Shown: one piece after another, positions 44,726 through 54,081 of the stretch
How the letters are laid out: every line of letters begins with the position of its first letter
Numbering within the stretch: position 1 is the first letter of the stretch
NCBI GenBank assembly: GCA_965249685.1
Contig: CBDFMN010000003.1
Location: forward strand, 1,302,001-1,366,000
Direction: 5' to 3'
DNA length: 64,000 nucleotides
DNA from: RH-AL1 sp965249685
GTDB taxonomy: Bacteria > Pseudomonadota > Alphaproteobacteria > Rhizobiales > Beijerinckiaceae
Notes under the pieces: generated by a model
The model's input: only the letters and a program-made list of their open reading frames with translations
The model's database searches: none
Told to the model about the DNA's origin: nothing
Program-made: the position numbers and the translations under genes

Positions 44726-45499
44726 TTACTGGTAGAGATCGTCGATCGGGAAGGGGAGCGCGTTGATCGGCGCGAGTGAGGCCTTGATGGCCTCGGCAGC
44801 CGCGCGGTGCGCCGGATCCGCAGTGCGGAAGGTGTCGGTGGTCGCCGCCATGAACAGGCCGCCGTTGGGTCGGTTCTCGGCGATGATGCCGGGCGGCGGC
44901 GCGATCAGCGGCGCGAAGCGCGGCGACACGTAGCTCATCCAGGCGCAGCGGCACGCGCAAGGCGCTTTGTCCCACATGGATTGGATGTCGCCCGGCGAGA
45001 CTTCCGCCCAGCTCGCCTCCCAGGTCTCGGCCGCGAGCAGCGTGACCGCACGCCAGAACGCGAACGTGGTGAGCGAGGGGTCCGGCTTCGGCCCGACCTC
45101 GACGTCGACGCTGTTGGTGAAGGCGGTCACCCAGGAGCCGCCGCCCGGCTTCGCCCCGACCTTACCGCCGAGGTTGACGAGGCTTCCCGGGCCGGCCCGC
45201 TCCGTATTGGACATCAGGTAATAGCCGCAGTAGAGGCTGGGCTCCTCATCCTCGGTGCCGCCGAGGTTGCGCTCGACGGCTTGCGCCATGCGAGGGCGAA
45301 CGTCGGCGAACGGATAGGTGCCGCTCTCCGCCTCACTCTCCCATAACTCCTGGTAGTCTCCCCAGATCCAGTCGTCGAGCAGCGGATTGAGCGCGCGCAG
45401 GGAGTCGACCGTTTGCAGATAGCGCGCCGCAATCGCCTCCGGTGTCTCGAGGCGGCTGCCCCATTCGGCTTCCATCCAAAAGGATCGATCGGTCATCAT
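44726..45499 (-). CDS. Imm52-family immunity protein
   Basis: 257 residues, intact. Imm52 proteins are the usual neighbours of Tox-REase-5 toxins in polymorphic toxin systems. Features: WMEAEWGSRLETPEAIA at the N-terminus, DDWIWGDYQELWES near 42, TWEASWAEVSPGDI near 165, NRPNGGLFMAATTDTFRTADP near 212. Starts at the ATG at 45499, which overlaps by one base (TGATG) the stop of the toxin in its restored frame, so coupling is expected. Cytoplasmic; binds and blocks the toxin, by family knowledge. Confidence 0.85.
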   Translation of the reverse strand: MMTDRSFWMEAEWGSRLETPEAIAARYLQTVDSLRALNPLLDDWIWGDYQELWESEAESGTYPFADVRPRMAQAVERNLGGTEDEEPSLYCGYYLMSNTERAGPGSLVNLGGKVGAKPGGGSWVTAFTNSVDVEVGPKPDPSLTTFAFWRAVTLLAAETWEASWAEVSPGDIQSMWDKAPCACRCAWMSYVSPRFAPLIAPPPGIIAENRPNGGLFMAATTDTFRTADPAHRAAAEAIKASLAPINALPFPIDDLYQ

Positions 45500-46835
45500 C
45501 AGCGGACCCTCGGGTTATGTTTCGGCACGCCGCCAGGATAGGATAGGACGTAAACGCCGATAGAGCTGTATCTCTTTGCAAATAGCTCCCTCGCGAACAT
45601 CGCGGCCTCGGGATCATGAAAGTACCATTCGACGCGTCGATTGCCAGCACCTTTGGTTTGATGGTCGGCTTGTTCGAGCCACTGCTTAGAAAGACTTCCT
45701 TCCCAATCGGCTTGGCAAGGAAGTCAGCGTAATTTCCCTTGGCCTCGATCATCGCGCCGTCGGACTCGCGGCAATCATCGTAGTGCACCCAGCCCGACGG
45801 CGTAGCAGCGGGCAGCGCGAAGGCGAGATGCTCCTCAAGCTGCGGCTGGCGTTGCGGGTTGACGAAGTCGCGCACGAACTGCTGGTAGGTGACGTCGAAC
45901 TGCTTGCGTCCGCCAGCCCGGTCCTCCGTCGGCGCGGGGCAGAGCTTCGGTCCCGCGCCGCTCGTCGCGGCCTTCCTGTCTCCGTCCGGCTCGTCCTTCT
46001 CGACGGGCCCGCGGTCGAGGTCCATGAGGGTCACGGCATCGCCTAGCGCGCGGGCGACAGGAACGCCCGTTTCGACCTCGCGATAGAGGCCGCCGCTCCC
46101 GAGTTGCGCCACGAGCGCGTGGGTCGGGTCGGGATCTGCGGCGGCGCTGGGGCGCAGGAGGCCGGTGTCACGGTCGAGGTGGTAGCGCAGGTCGGAGCGC
46201 CCGGGGACGGTGCCCTCTTCCGCCAAGCCGGGATTGGCCGAGGGGATCAGGGCCGCGCCCAGCACGGCCGTCGGCAGCGACAGCCGCGCGGCGAAGCGGA
46301 CGAGCCACGCCACCGCCTCCGGCGCGAGCTCCGCCGCGAGGCTCGGCACCCCGGCGGCGTTGGGCGCGAGGGAGAGGAATGTCCCGCTTCCCGGTCCCCT
46401 AGACCACCGCCCGCTGTCCTGGCCGCTTCCGGCGGGAAGGCGCGGCTGATCGGGGTCGTACTTGTTGAGGCAGGACATCTTGCCGAGGAAGAAGGCGCTC
46501 GTGTCGAGACCGACGGCCTTCATCAACGCGCGAGGCGCCATGTCCGCGTCGAGTAGATAAGCGGCCTGGAAGAGCCGCCACGCGTCATCCTCGTCGCCGA
46601 TGCCGACGAGTTTCGCGAAGGCGAGGTGGATATGCGCGAGGCTTGGGTCACCGCCGTTCCAGCAGCGGAAGGCGCGGCGGAACACCTCGACGAGGTCGTT
46701 CGGCTGCGCCTGTCGCGCGACGACGGACAGGAGGCAGATCGCCCTCTCCCCATCGCTGGGCAGCGCGAACGCCCCTCCATATCGGCGGATCAAGACGGTG
46801 CCAAAGCCCAGCACCACGCCGTCGTCGGTGATCAT
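45499..46835 (-). pseudogene. Polymorphic toxin with Tox-REase-5 nuclease domain, single-base frameshift
   Basis: About 445 residues if the frame is restored. Start chosen at the ATG at 46835 (MITDDGVVLG), which aligns with the effector at 1770-2807; an ATG at 46877 is also in frame. Shared N-terminal region (ERAICLLSVVAR...GDPSLAHIHLAFAKL), KYDPDQPRLPAG...SGRW motif, a middle linker, then Tox-REase-5 (VHYDDCRESDGAMIEAKGNYADFL). Near 45685-45693 one base is missing after KEVFLS: the read frame drifts into sequence overlapping the Imm52 gene and ends at 45333, while the other frame continues KQWLEQADHQTKG...NRRVEWYFHDPEAA...IGVYVLSYPGG and stops at 45499 on the Imm52 start. Inactive gene, recoding site or assembly error. 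Confidence 0.75.
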
Positions 46836-47083
46836 CGGGGGGTGCGGTGCAGAGGATGGCATAAAGCGCGACGCCAACGCCGCTCCAGATCTTCCATGGC
46901 GAGAACCACCTTTGAATGGAAGTCCGTATTATGAAGCACGACCTGAGGAAAAGCATTGGAGCCGGACGGGCAGAGACTATACTTCCGCCGCCGATAATTC
47001 TGTACAAACGCAAAGACGCGCAGCGCGCCAAAGTCTACCGCTTGCGATTACAGGATGCGATCAAGACGGATCTGATTAGGGAC

Positions 47084-47160
47084 TGGCGCGCCCGAAGAGA
47101 TTCGAACTCCTGACCCCTAGATTCGTAGTCTAGTGCTCTATCCAGCTGAGCTACGGGCGC
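47084..47160 (-). tRNA. tRNA-Arg (anticodon ACG)
   Basis: Cloverleaf on the minus strand: acceptor GCGCCCG pairs CGGGCGC, D-arm GCTCAGCTGGATAGAGC, anticodon arm CTAGA-CTACGAA-TCTAG, T-arm with GTTCGAATC. The CCA end is encoded. Lies about 250 bases upstream of the start of the Tox-REase-5 toxin. Confidence 0.95.
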
Positions 47161-47275
47161 GCGCCGGGCGTATCCTGCGCGGCAGGTCGACCCTATCCCT
47201 CAGGACATTGCCCGAGGGAGCGCTTGCATACCGGTTCGAGCAGGGTGTTGCAAGCACCCGCGGCAGCGAAAAGCG

Positions 47276-48748
47276 TCAGCGGGCGGACGCTAGCCAGGGT
47301 AAGGTGATCCGGAAGGTTGCGCCGCCATCCTCGACTTCGTCCGCCAGCACGATGGTGCCGCCGTGCGCGCGGATGAGGTCGGCCACAATGGCAAGGCCGA
47401 GGCCGGAGCCGCCGGGCCGCGACGAATTGTGGAAGGCCGTGAAGATCGTGGGCCGCACCGCCGCGGGAATGCCGGGGCCGGTGTCGGCGACTTCGATGAC
47501 CGTCTGCGAGGGCTCCCTCCAGGCGCGTACCCCGACCTGGGCCGGGCGTCCCGGGGCGGCCCCGGCCCGTTCCAGCGCCTCGACGCCGTTGCGCATGAGG
47601 TTCATCAGGATGCGGAACATCTGCTCGGAATCGGCGGTGACGCCAACGTCCTCCCCCACCTCGTTGCGGATTGCGACGGCGCCGTGAACCCCCGGCAGCA
47701 CCGTCTCTGCAGCCTCGGCGACCACCGCACGCAGGGCCAGCACGCGCGGACGCGGCGGCTCGTCCGTCGCGCGGCCGTAGGTCAAGGTCGCCTGGCAGAA
47801 ACGGATGGCCCGATCGAGCGTGGCGACGAGCTTGGGGGCGAGGCGCTGCGCGAGCGGGTCTGTCGTGGTGGCGAGGCGGTCGGAGAGGATTTGCGCCGAC
47901 GATAGCATGTTGCGCATGTCATGGTTGATCTTGGCGACAGCCAGCCCGAGGTTCGCGAGGTTCTTGCGCTGCGAGATCTCGAGCGCCAGCGCCTCCTGCA
48001 TCACGGCGAGCGCGCGTTCGGCCTGGCCGATCTCGTGGCTGGCGCGCGAAGGCGCGATGATGCGCGACCGCTCGCTCGGATCGGCCCCGAAGTCGACGAT
48101 GCTGGTGGTCAGGCGGCGAACCGGTGACAGGATCATCCGATGCAGGGCGAAGGCCGCGAGGCTGCCGACGATCGCCGAGACGATCAGCGAGTACACGAGC
48201 AGCCGGCGCGAGAAGGCGGTGAGCGCCTCCTTCAGCGGCGCCTCGTCCATCGTGATCTCGACGGCCTCGCCACCCATGGGTGCCGCGCCGAGCACCGTAA
48301 GCACGCCGCCCTCGGGTGCGCTCATCGTATGGTAGACCGCCTGCAGCATCTCCGGCCAGGTCGGGTTGCGCAAGTCGTAGGTCGCGTCGACCTTGGGAGG
48401 TAGCAGGCCGCTGGCCACGGTATGCCGCGCGCCACCCTTGTTGAGGACGATGTGGCGCGCCCCGACGCTGGCGAGCACGTCGCGCTCCAGCGCCGGCGAC
48501 ATCATGCCGGGAGGCGCCGCCTCCAGCAGCAGCGCGGCCGTATAGGCCGCCGCCAGGTGGTTACGCAACCAATTATAGCGGAAGTTGGCGACGGCCGGCG
48601 TATAGATGATGACCTGGGCCAGCATCACGAAGGCCGCGATGAGCGCTATGAGGCGGCCGGCAAGGCCGATACAGAAGCGGCCGCGCGACCGGTCCGCCCC
48701 GTCGACGAGGGAACGCCCGTCGTTCACTCCTAAAACAATGTCCCGCAT
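47276..48748 (-). CDS. Membrane sensor histidine kinase (orphan)
   Basis: 490 residues from the ATG at 48748. A membrane segment near 27-50 (LAGRLIALIAAFVMLAQVIIY), a periplasmic domain, a second segment near 175-200, HAMP, then a His-containing dimer helix (AVAKINHDMRNMLSSAQILSDRL near 295) and ATPase boxes (LMRNGVEALE; DTGPGIPAAVRPTIFTAFHNSSRPGGSGLGLAIVADLI). No response regulator gene is adjacent, so its partner is unknown. Upstream of the tRNA on the same strand; the next gene upstream starts independently. Confidence 0.9.
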   Translation of the reverse strand: MRDIVLGVNDGRSLVDGADRSRGRFCIGLAGRLIALIAAFVMLAQVIIYTPAVANFRYNWLRNHLAAAYTAALLLEAAPPGMMSPALERDVLASVGARHIVLNKGGARHTVASGLLPPKVDATYDLRNPTWPEMLQAVYHTMSAPEGGVLTVLGAAPMGGEAVEITMDEAPLKEALTAFSRRLLVYSLIVSAIVGSLAAFALHRMILSPVRRLTTSIVDFGADPSERSRIIAPSRASHEIGQAERALAVMQEALALEISQRKNLANLGLAVAKINHDMRNMLSSAQILSDRLATTTDPLAQRLAPKLVATLDRAIRFCQATLTYGRATDEPPRPRVLALRAVVAEAAETVLPGVHGAVAIRNEVGEDVGVTADSEQMFRILMNLMRNGVEALERAGAAPGRPAQVGVRAWREPSQTVIEVADTGPGIPAAVRPTIFTAFHNSSRPGGSGLGLAIVADLIRAHGGTIVLADEVEDGGATFRITLPWLASAR

Positions 48749-48860
48749 GGAGGCTTCCAAGCTTGAGGACGTCGGTAGACGCCGCCGCAATGCTTCCCAA
48801 TCCCATAGCAGCCAACACACGACTCCGCCAATCTTGAGGCAGGACGACGTCTCCAGGCGC

Positions 48861-50834
48861 TCAGCGACGCGCGGATTGCCGCCCGGTACAGGGCACGACG
48901 GCATAGGTGTCGAAGCTGACCCAGACGGGTTTCTCGTCAATCAGGCCGGCAATGGACTCCATCGTCGGCGCACGCCAGCGCGTCGCCGCGACGCCGGACG
49001 GCAGGTCGCGCCCATCCGGCAGAGGCGCGACGATCCAGGTAGGGGCGTCAGGACGACCGCAGATCGCCGCGACGGCTGAGGCCGTCAGTGTCGGCACGAT
49101 GAACTTCGGAACCGCTTTCCATGGATGCACTCGATCCTCGTCCAAGACGCCTAGAGCGACGAGGAAGGCCGTGCGGTCCCGCCACTGCATAGCCAAGGGT
49201 CGGGAGAAGACGGCGGCCGCGCCCTGTGTCATTCCACTCCATTGCGGACGACCAAGCCGGACCCATTCGTCGTCATTGCCGAGCCAGAGGACCTCGCCGG
49301 GCTTGGACGCGAGCAGGCTGGTAAGCGCGGGATCGCGCGGCTGGGCCTCGAAATGGCGCATCGCCAGCGACCGCTGGTCCCAGGCCACAACGGCCGTGGA
49401 AGTCACAAGAGCCAAGAGGAGAAGCGCCAAACCCGGTTCCCGTCGTTCGGCGACCCCGCGCGCCCATGCCGCGACAAGGAGCAGGGCCAGGAGCGGCACG
49501 ATCCCGACCTGCCATAGCGGCATCATGATGGTCGCTTCGCCGGGAAGGCCACCCATGTAAGTCACGGCAGCTGGGATCAAGCGTCCGAAATAGGCGAGGG
49601 CGCTCAGGGCAAGGATTGCGTGGACCGCGAGCACGAAGGAGCGTGTCACGGAAGGCAAGGGCGGGCGCCACACGAGGACCAGGGCGAGCAAGGCGGCGAC
49701 GGGTGCAAACGCCACGTCGAACGTGAGCCACGCCAGCGCAAGCAGCGCCAAGGCGATGCCGCCGAACGGACCCCGCCGCGGCAATTGGACGATACACAGC
49801 CCAAACGCAGGCATGGCCAGCACGCTGACGAGCCAGAGCGCGCGCCACGGCTGAGCCTGTAGCACGAGAAGAAGCGATAGGCAGTCGCCCAGGACCCACG
49901 ACGCGGCGGCACCAGCGACCCCAACACCGACAGCCGCCACCAACATTCGGCGCGGGAGTCCCTCGCAAAGCAGCGCGCCCGTCAGCGCCGTCGCAACTTG
50001 AACCGTCAGCGGAGCCAAGCTCACGAGCGGCCAGGACGATACGAAGAGGTTGGCGTTGCGATCCTCCAGCATGGCGCGCCAGTCCGGATCGACGGCGAGG
50101 ATCAACCTCGCCACAACGGGGACGCCGGCCATGGCGGCCATGGCGACCGCGACCACCAGGATCGCCACGACGACGAACCAGCGGCGATCGCGCAAACCCA
50201 GCAGGATCAACACGACCGCGACGCCTGGCAACGCCATGATTGGGTGGATCGACGCGGCGAGCCCCACCAGCACCAACGGCAGGATCGTGTAGCCTCTGCC
50301 AACCGCCGCCAGGGCGATGAGGACGAACGCCTCGCTCAGCGGTCGCGGTGTCGCGATCGTCTCGCGCGCGGACCAGATGGGATAGAACGCGTAGGAGCTC
50401 GGCAGCACGGCGGCACAGACGACGAGCACGCCGCGTGCGCGGCCGCGGGCAAACAGACTCGACAGCAGAGCGATGGCGGAGAACCACGCCAGCATGTTGA
50501 CGATGGCAAGACCGATGGCCGTTCGACCAGGACCGAACCAGCCGACGAGGTGGACCGCGAACAGATGGAAGACGCTGAAGCCCGACTGGCCGTCCTGCGC
50601 GAACATCACGTCGCGGCCGAGACCCTCGGGGTCGAGGTCGGCCATGGCACGGCCGATGTAGATGCGGGCATCGCCGCTGATGCCGATGTAGGGCGAGGCG
50701 AGCACGCAGAGCGCCGCGATGCAGAGCACCGCCGGCATAGCGCGCCAGAAAGCGGCCTCCGTCAGGGCGGCGCGGAGCGCGGCGAGCCTGAGCGGGGGTC
50801 GCATCTCCCGCGCAAAGGTCGGCAGGAGTGTCAC
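48861..50834 (-). CDS. Large polytopic membrane protein, GT-C glycosyltransferase-like
   Basis: 657 residues with about 12 predicted membrane helices and a soluble C-terminal part of about 150 residues. I do not recognise a named family. The early SPYIGISGDARIYIGRAMADLDPEGLG loop, acidic residues just after helix 1, and the alternation of long hydrophobic segments are typical of GT-C enzymes that use lipid-linked sugars. The start overlaps the stop of the flavoprotein gene by four bases (ATGA at 50831-50834), so the pair are coupled. A role in modifying an exported glycan or lipid is inferred. Confidence 0.55.
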   Translation of the reverse strand: MTLLPTFAREMRPPLRLAALRAALTEAAFWRAMPAVLCIAALCVLASPYIGISGDARIYIGRAMADLDPEGLGRDVMFAQDGQSGFSVFHLFAVHLVGWFGPGRTAIGLAIVNMLAWFSAIALLSSLFARGRARGVLVVCAAVLPSSYAFYPIWSARETIATPRPLSEAFVLIALAAVGRGYTILPLVLVGLAASIHPIMALPGVAVVLILLGLRDRRWFVVVAILVVAVAMAAMAGVPVVARLILAVDPDWRAMLEDRNANLFVSSWPLVSLAPLTVQVATALTGALLCEGLPRRMLVAAVGVGVAGAAASWVLGDCLSLLLVLQAQPWRALWLVSVLAMPAFGLCIVQLPRRGPFGGIALALLALAWLTFDVAFAPVAALLALVLVWRPPLPSVTRSFVLAVHAILALSALAYFGRLIPAAVTYMGGLPGEATIMMPLWQVGIVPLLALLLVAAWARGVAERREPGLALLLLALVTSTAVVAWDQRSLAMRHFEAQPRDPALTSLLASKPGEVLWLGNDDEWVRLGRPQWSGMTQGAAAVFSRPLAMQWRDRTAFLVALGVLDEDRVHPWKAVPKFIVPTLTASAVAAICGRPDAPTWIVAPLPDGRDLPSGVAATRWRAPTMESIAGLIDEKPVWVSFDTYAVVPCTGRQSARR

Positions 50835-52324
50835 GCCGCCGTCCGGCGCGGCACGAGGCGCTCGCTCTTCAGCGCTTCCTCCACGCCGGACAGGCCGGCC
50901 TCGGAATAATCGGCGTCCTCGTTGACCTGCCAGGTGTCGTAGACGCGCTGTCCCGCGATGATGTTGGCGGCGGTGAGCATGCCCGTCATCATCGCGTGGT
51001 CCTGGTTGTTATACTTGTGCATGCCGTTGCGGCCGACCAGGTGGAGGCTTGGAAACCGCAGGCCGATCTCGCGGCGGATGACGGCGAGGTGATCGGCATA
51101 GGCCTCGTCGTAGACGGGATAGGCCTTCTTCTGGCGCACCACGCAGGCGTCGGTGACGTCGTCGCCTTGCATGAGGCCGATCCTGGCGATCTCCGTCTTT
51201 GCGAGCGCCACCAGTTCGTCGTCGTCGGCGGACCACAGGCCGTCGCCCTCGAAGCAGAAATATTCGAGGCCGAGGCAGGTGGAGACGCCATCCGGAATCA
51301 TGTCCGGCGACCAGGAGCGGAAGTTCTGCACGCGGCCTACCTTTACGGCGGGGTCGTGGATGTAGACCCAGTTGTCCGGCAACTCCGCCTGCGGACGGCC
51401 GATGAGAACGACGGTGAGGAAGTCGCGGTATTTGAGCGCCCGTGCCTGGAACAGAGACAGGGGCTTGGGTTGGATCCGGTCCATCAGATCGGGGATCGGC
51501 GCCGAGGACACGACGTGGCGCGCCTGGAGCGTCTCCTGAGTGCCGTCCGGCGTCGTCACCGTGACCGTCCAAACCGCGGTCTCCTCGTCGAAGACAAGGC
51601 CGGCAAGGCTCGTGCCCATGCTTAGCGTGCCGCCCATAGCCTGCAGCTTCGCGGCGGCGGCCTCCCACATCATGCCGGGCCCCCGGCGCGGGTAGCGGAA
51701 CGACTCGATCAGCGTCTTGGCGCCCGGCCCTGCCGCGCGACGCAGGCCGAGCGAGCGGCGGAGGCCGTCAACCACCGCGGCCGCAAGGCTTAGGCCTTTG
51801 ATGCGCTGCGCCGCCCAGTCGGCGGAAATCTCGTCGCAGCCCATGCCCCACACCTTCTCGGTATAGGTCTTGAAAAAGATGCGGAAGAGCCGCTCGCCGA
51901 ACTGGTTGCGCACCCATTCATGGAACGTCCGAGGCGCCGGGATCGGCCGCAGTTTCGCCCACGCGTAGGAGGCTAGGCAGGCCACGCTCTCGACCACGCC
52001 GAGGTTGCGGAGCGCCTCGAAGGCCTTCAACGGATAGGCGTAGAACTGGCCCTTGTAAAAGATGCGCGAGAGCCGCGGCCGGTCGATGAAGTCGTCGGGC
52101 AGGATCTCGTTCCAAAGGTCGACGACCTCCTTCGACTTCGAGAAGAAGCGATGGCCGCCGATATCGAACAGGAACCCCTTGTATTCGACCGTTCGGCTGA
52201 TGCCTCCGACGTAGACGGGGTCCTGCTCGATGACGTGGACGCTGCGCCCCGCCTTCGCCAGGCTGTAGGCCGTCGTCAGCCCGGCCGGTCCCGCGCCGAT
52301 CACGAATGCATCATAGGTCTTCAT
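50831..52324 (-). CDS. UDP-galactopyranose mutase-like FAD-dependent oxidoreductase
   Basis: 497 residues from the ATG at 52324. N-terminal GAGPAGLTTAYSLAKAGRSVHVIEQ Rossmann motif, then GGHRFFSKSKEVVDLW and IFYKGQFYAYPLKAFEAL, which are reminiscent of UDP-galactopyranose mutases and related amine-oxidase-fold flavoproteins. The Arg-rich GRNGMHKYNNQDHAMMTGMLTAANI C-terminal FAD-binding motif is present. Coupled by ATGA overlap to the GT-C-like gene. Possibly makes or rearranges an activated sugar for it; not proven. Confidence 0.75.
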   Translation of the reverse strand: MKTYDAFVIGAGPAGLTTAYSLAKAGRSVHVIEQDPVYVGGISRTVEYKGFLFDIGGHRFFSKSKEVVDLWNEILPDDFIDRPRLSRIFYKGQFYAYPLKAFEALRNLGVVESVACLASYAWAKLRPIPAPRTFHEWVRNQFGERLFRIFFKTYTEKVWGMGCDEISADWAAQRIKGLSLAAAVVDGLRRSLGLRRAAGPGAKTLIESFRYPRRGPGMMWEAAAAKLQAMGGTLSMGTSLAGLVFDEETAVWTVTVTTPDGTQETLQARHVVSSAPIPDLMDRIQPKPLSLFQARALKYRDFLTVVLIGRPQAELPDNWVYIHDPAVKVGRVQNFRSWSPDMIPDGVSTCLGLEYFCFEGDGLWSADDDELVALAKTEIARIGLMQGDDVTDACVVRQKKAYPVYDEAYADHLAVIRREIGLRFPSLHLVGRNGMHKYNNQDHAMMTGMLTAANIIAGQRVYDTWQVNEDADYSEAGLSGVEEALKSERLVPRRTAA

Positions 52325-52550
52325 CGCGGGCTCCTGCGCAGGCCCGCACGGTAGCCGCCAATTGGTTAAGGCCGCCCTATCGCCCGCCTCATAGAACCAC
52401 GGCAGGGCCTCAATCGAGGGCGAAGACACCGATAAAGCGCCTTAGCGTCGAACGGCGGCGCGGACGCAAGAGGCCGGGGCGGCACGATTCTGGCCTCAGG
52501 AAAAGGCAATCGTGGTAAACGTATCGAGCGCAATTCCATGAGGTCAGGTT

Positions 52551-54029
52551 TTGGTTGAATCGCAAGGTCCGGGAGCTAAGCACGCAAAGCCCAAACCGAC
52601 AGGGGGGACATCCGCGGGGAATAAATCTGCAGGAGCGCCGAAGGCCAAGGGGCAGCGGCCGGGTTCTCCGGCGAACGCGGCGGCGTTGGCCGCCGCGGCG
52701 CGGCTCGAGGCCGAGCGCCACCCTGGGCTGATGGCGCGCACGGCTGCGGCCGCCATCCTTCAAGACATCGTCACCAAGGGGCACCTCCTCGACGAGCGCT
52801 TCTCCGCCGCCGCCATCCCGAACCGGCTCGGTGACCTCGACGCGCGCGACAGGGGGCTGACGCGCTCGATCGTCACGGCAGCTCTGCGCCGGCTCGGCAC
52901 CGTGCGCTCCGCCATCGCCGAACGCCTGGAGCAAGGCCTGCCGCGCCAGTCGCCCGAGATCGAGTGGGCGTTGATCGTCGCCGCCACGCAGATCCTCTTT
53001 CTGGACGTACCCGACCATGCCGCGGTCGACCTCGCGGTGCGCGCGGTACGCCTCGACCGGAAGAGCGCCCCCTTCGCGGCCGTCGTCAACGGCGTGCTGC
53101 GCAACGTGGCGCGAGCGCGCGAGGACATCCTCGCCGGCAGCGACCCGCTCGAAAAGGACGTGCCCGGCTGGCTTGCCGCCCGCTGGCGCAAGACCTACGG
53201 GGAGGCAACGGCGCGCGCCATCGCGGCGGCGATCCGCGAGGAGCCGACCCTCGACGTGACCGTCAAGTCCGATCCCGAAGGCTGGGCCAACCGGCTCGGC
53301 GCGCGCATCCTGCCGACGGGCTCGTTGCGCGTCGGATCGCATGGGGCCGTCGACGCGCTCGAGGGCTATGCCGAAGGCGAATGGTGGGTTCAGGATGCCG
53401 CGGCGGCTCTACCGGCCACCCTCCTGCCCCTGGTACCGGGCCTGCGCGTCGCCGATTTCTGCGCCGCGCCGGGCGGCAAGGCGGCGCAGATCGCCGCTAC
53501 CGGCGCCCAGCTCACGGCCATCGACCGATCGGCGGAACGCCTCAAGCGTCTCAGCGCCAACCTGGCGCGACTTGGCCTCAGCGCCGAACTCGTCGTCGCA
53601 GACGCCACCAGCTTCAAGGCCACGCCGTTCGATGCCGTCCTGCTCGACGCACCCTGCCTGGGCACCGGCACCCTGCGCCGCCACCCCGACATCGCCTGGA
53701 CGAAGAAGCCGGGCGACCTTGCCGCCTTGACCGCCCTGCAGGCACGCCTGCTCGACAGGGCCGTCGCCATGACGGCGCCCGGCGGCACGATGGTCTATTG
53801 CACCTGCTCCATCGAGCCGGAAGAGGGCGAGGCACAGATCGCCGCCTTGCTCCGTCGCAACCCGGACGTCGCCCGCTGGCCGATCGAGGCCGCCGAGGTC
53901 GGCGGCTTGAGCGAGATCGTCAACGCGCAGGGGGAGCTGCGCAGCCTGCCCTGTCATCTGGCCGGCCCGGAGCCACGTTTCGCCGGCATCGACGGCTTTT
54001 TCGCCGCCCGCCTGCGGCGGCGCGGCTAG
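52551..54029 (+). CDS. rsmB: RsmB/NOP-family rRNA cytosine-C5 methyltransferase
   Basis: 492 residues with a TTG start at 52551. A basic, low-complexity N-terminus is followed by a NusB-like RNA-binding domain (LMARTAAAAILQDIVTKG) and the SAM domain: VADFCAAPGGKAAQIAA (motif I) near 300, AIDRSAERLKRLSANLARLGL, VLLDAPCLGTGTLRRHPDIAW with the catalytic Pro-Cys, and VYCTCSIEPEEGE with the second Cys. Methylates 16S rRNA (m5C967 in E. coli). In relatives a heparinase-like gene and purH often follow; here an epimerase/LysR pair lies between. Confidence 0.93.
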   Translation: MVESQGPGAKHAKPKPTGGTSAGNKSAGAPKAKGQRPGSPANAAALAAAARLEAERHPGLMARTAAAAILQDIVTKGHLLDERFSAAAIPNRLGDLDARDRGLTRSIVTAALRRLGTVRSAIAERLEQGLPRQSPEIEWALIVAATQILFLDVPDHAAVDLAVRAVRLDRKSAPFAAVVNGVLRNVARAREDILAGSDPLEKDVPGWLAARWRKTYGEATARAIAAAIREEPTLDVTVKSDPEGWANRLGARILPTGSLRVGSHGAVDALEGYAEGEWWVQDAAAALPATLLPLVPGLRVADFCAAPGGKAAQIAATGAQLTAIDRSAERLKRLSANLARLGLSAELVVADATSFKATPFDAVLLDAPCLGTGTLRRHPDIAWTKKPGDLAALTALQARLLDRAVAMTAPGGTMVYCTCSIEPEEGEAQIAALLRRNPDVARWPIEAAEVGGLSEIVNAQGELRSLPCHLAGPEPRFAGIDGFFAARLRRRG

Positions 54030-54081
54030 GGACGACCGTGGGTAGGCGCGGGCCGGCGGCCGAAGCAGGCGGAGCGAGCGA

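Noticed and set aside
46916..47113. Plus-strand frame of 65 codons between the toxin and tRNA-Arg
   Set aside because: Runs into the tRNA gene and has no signal or homology.
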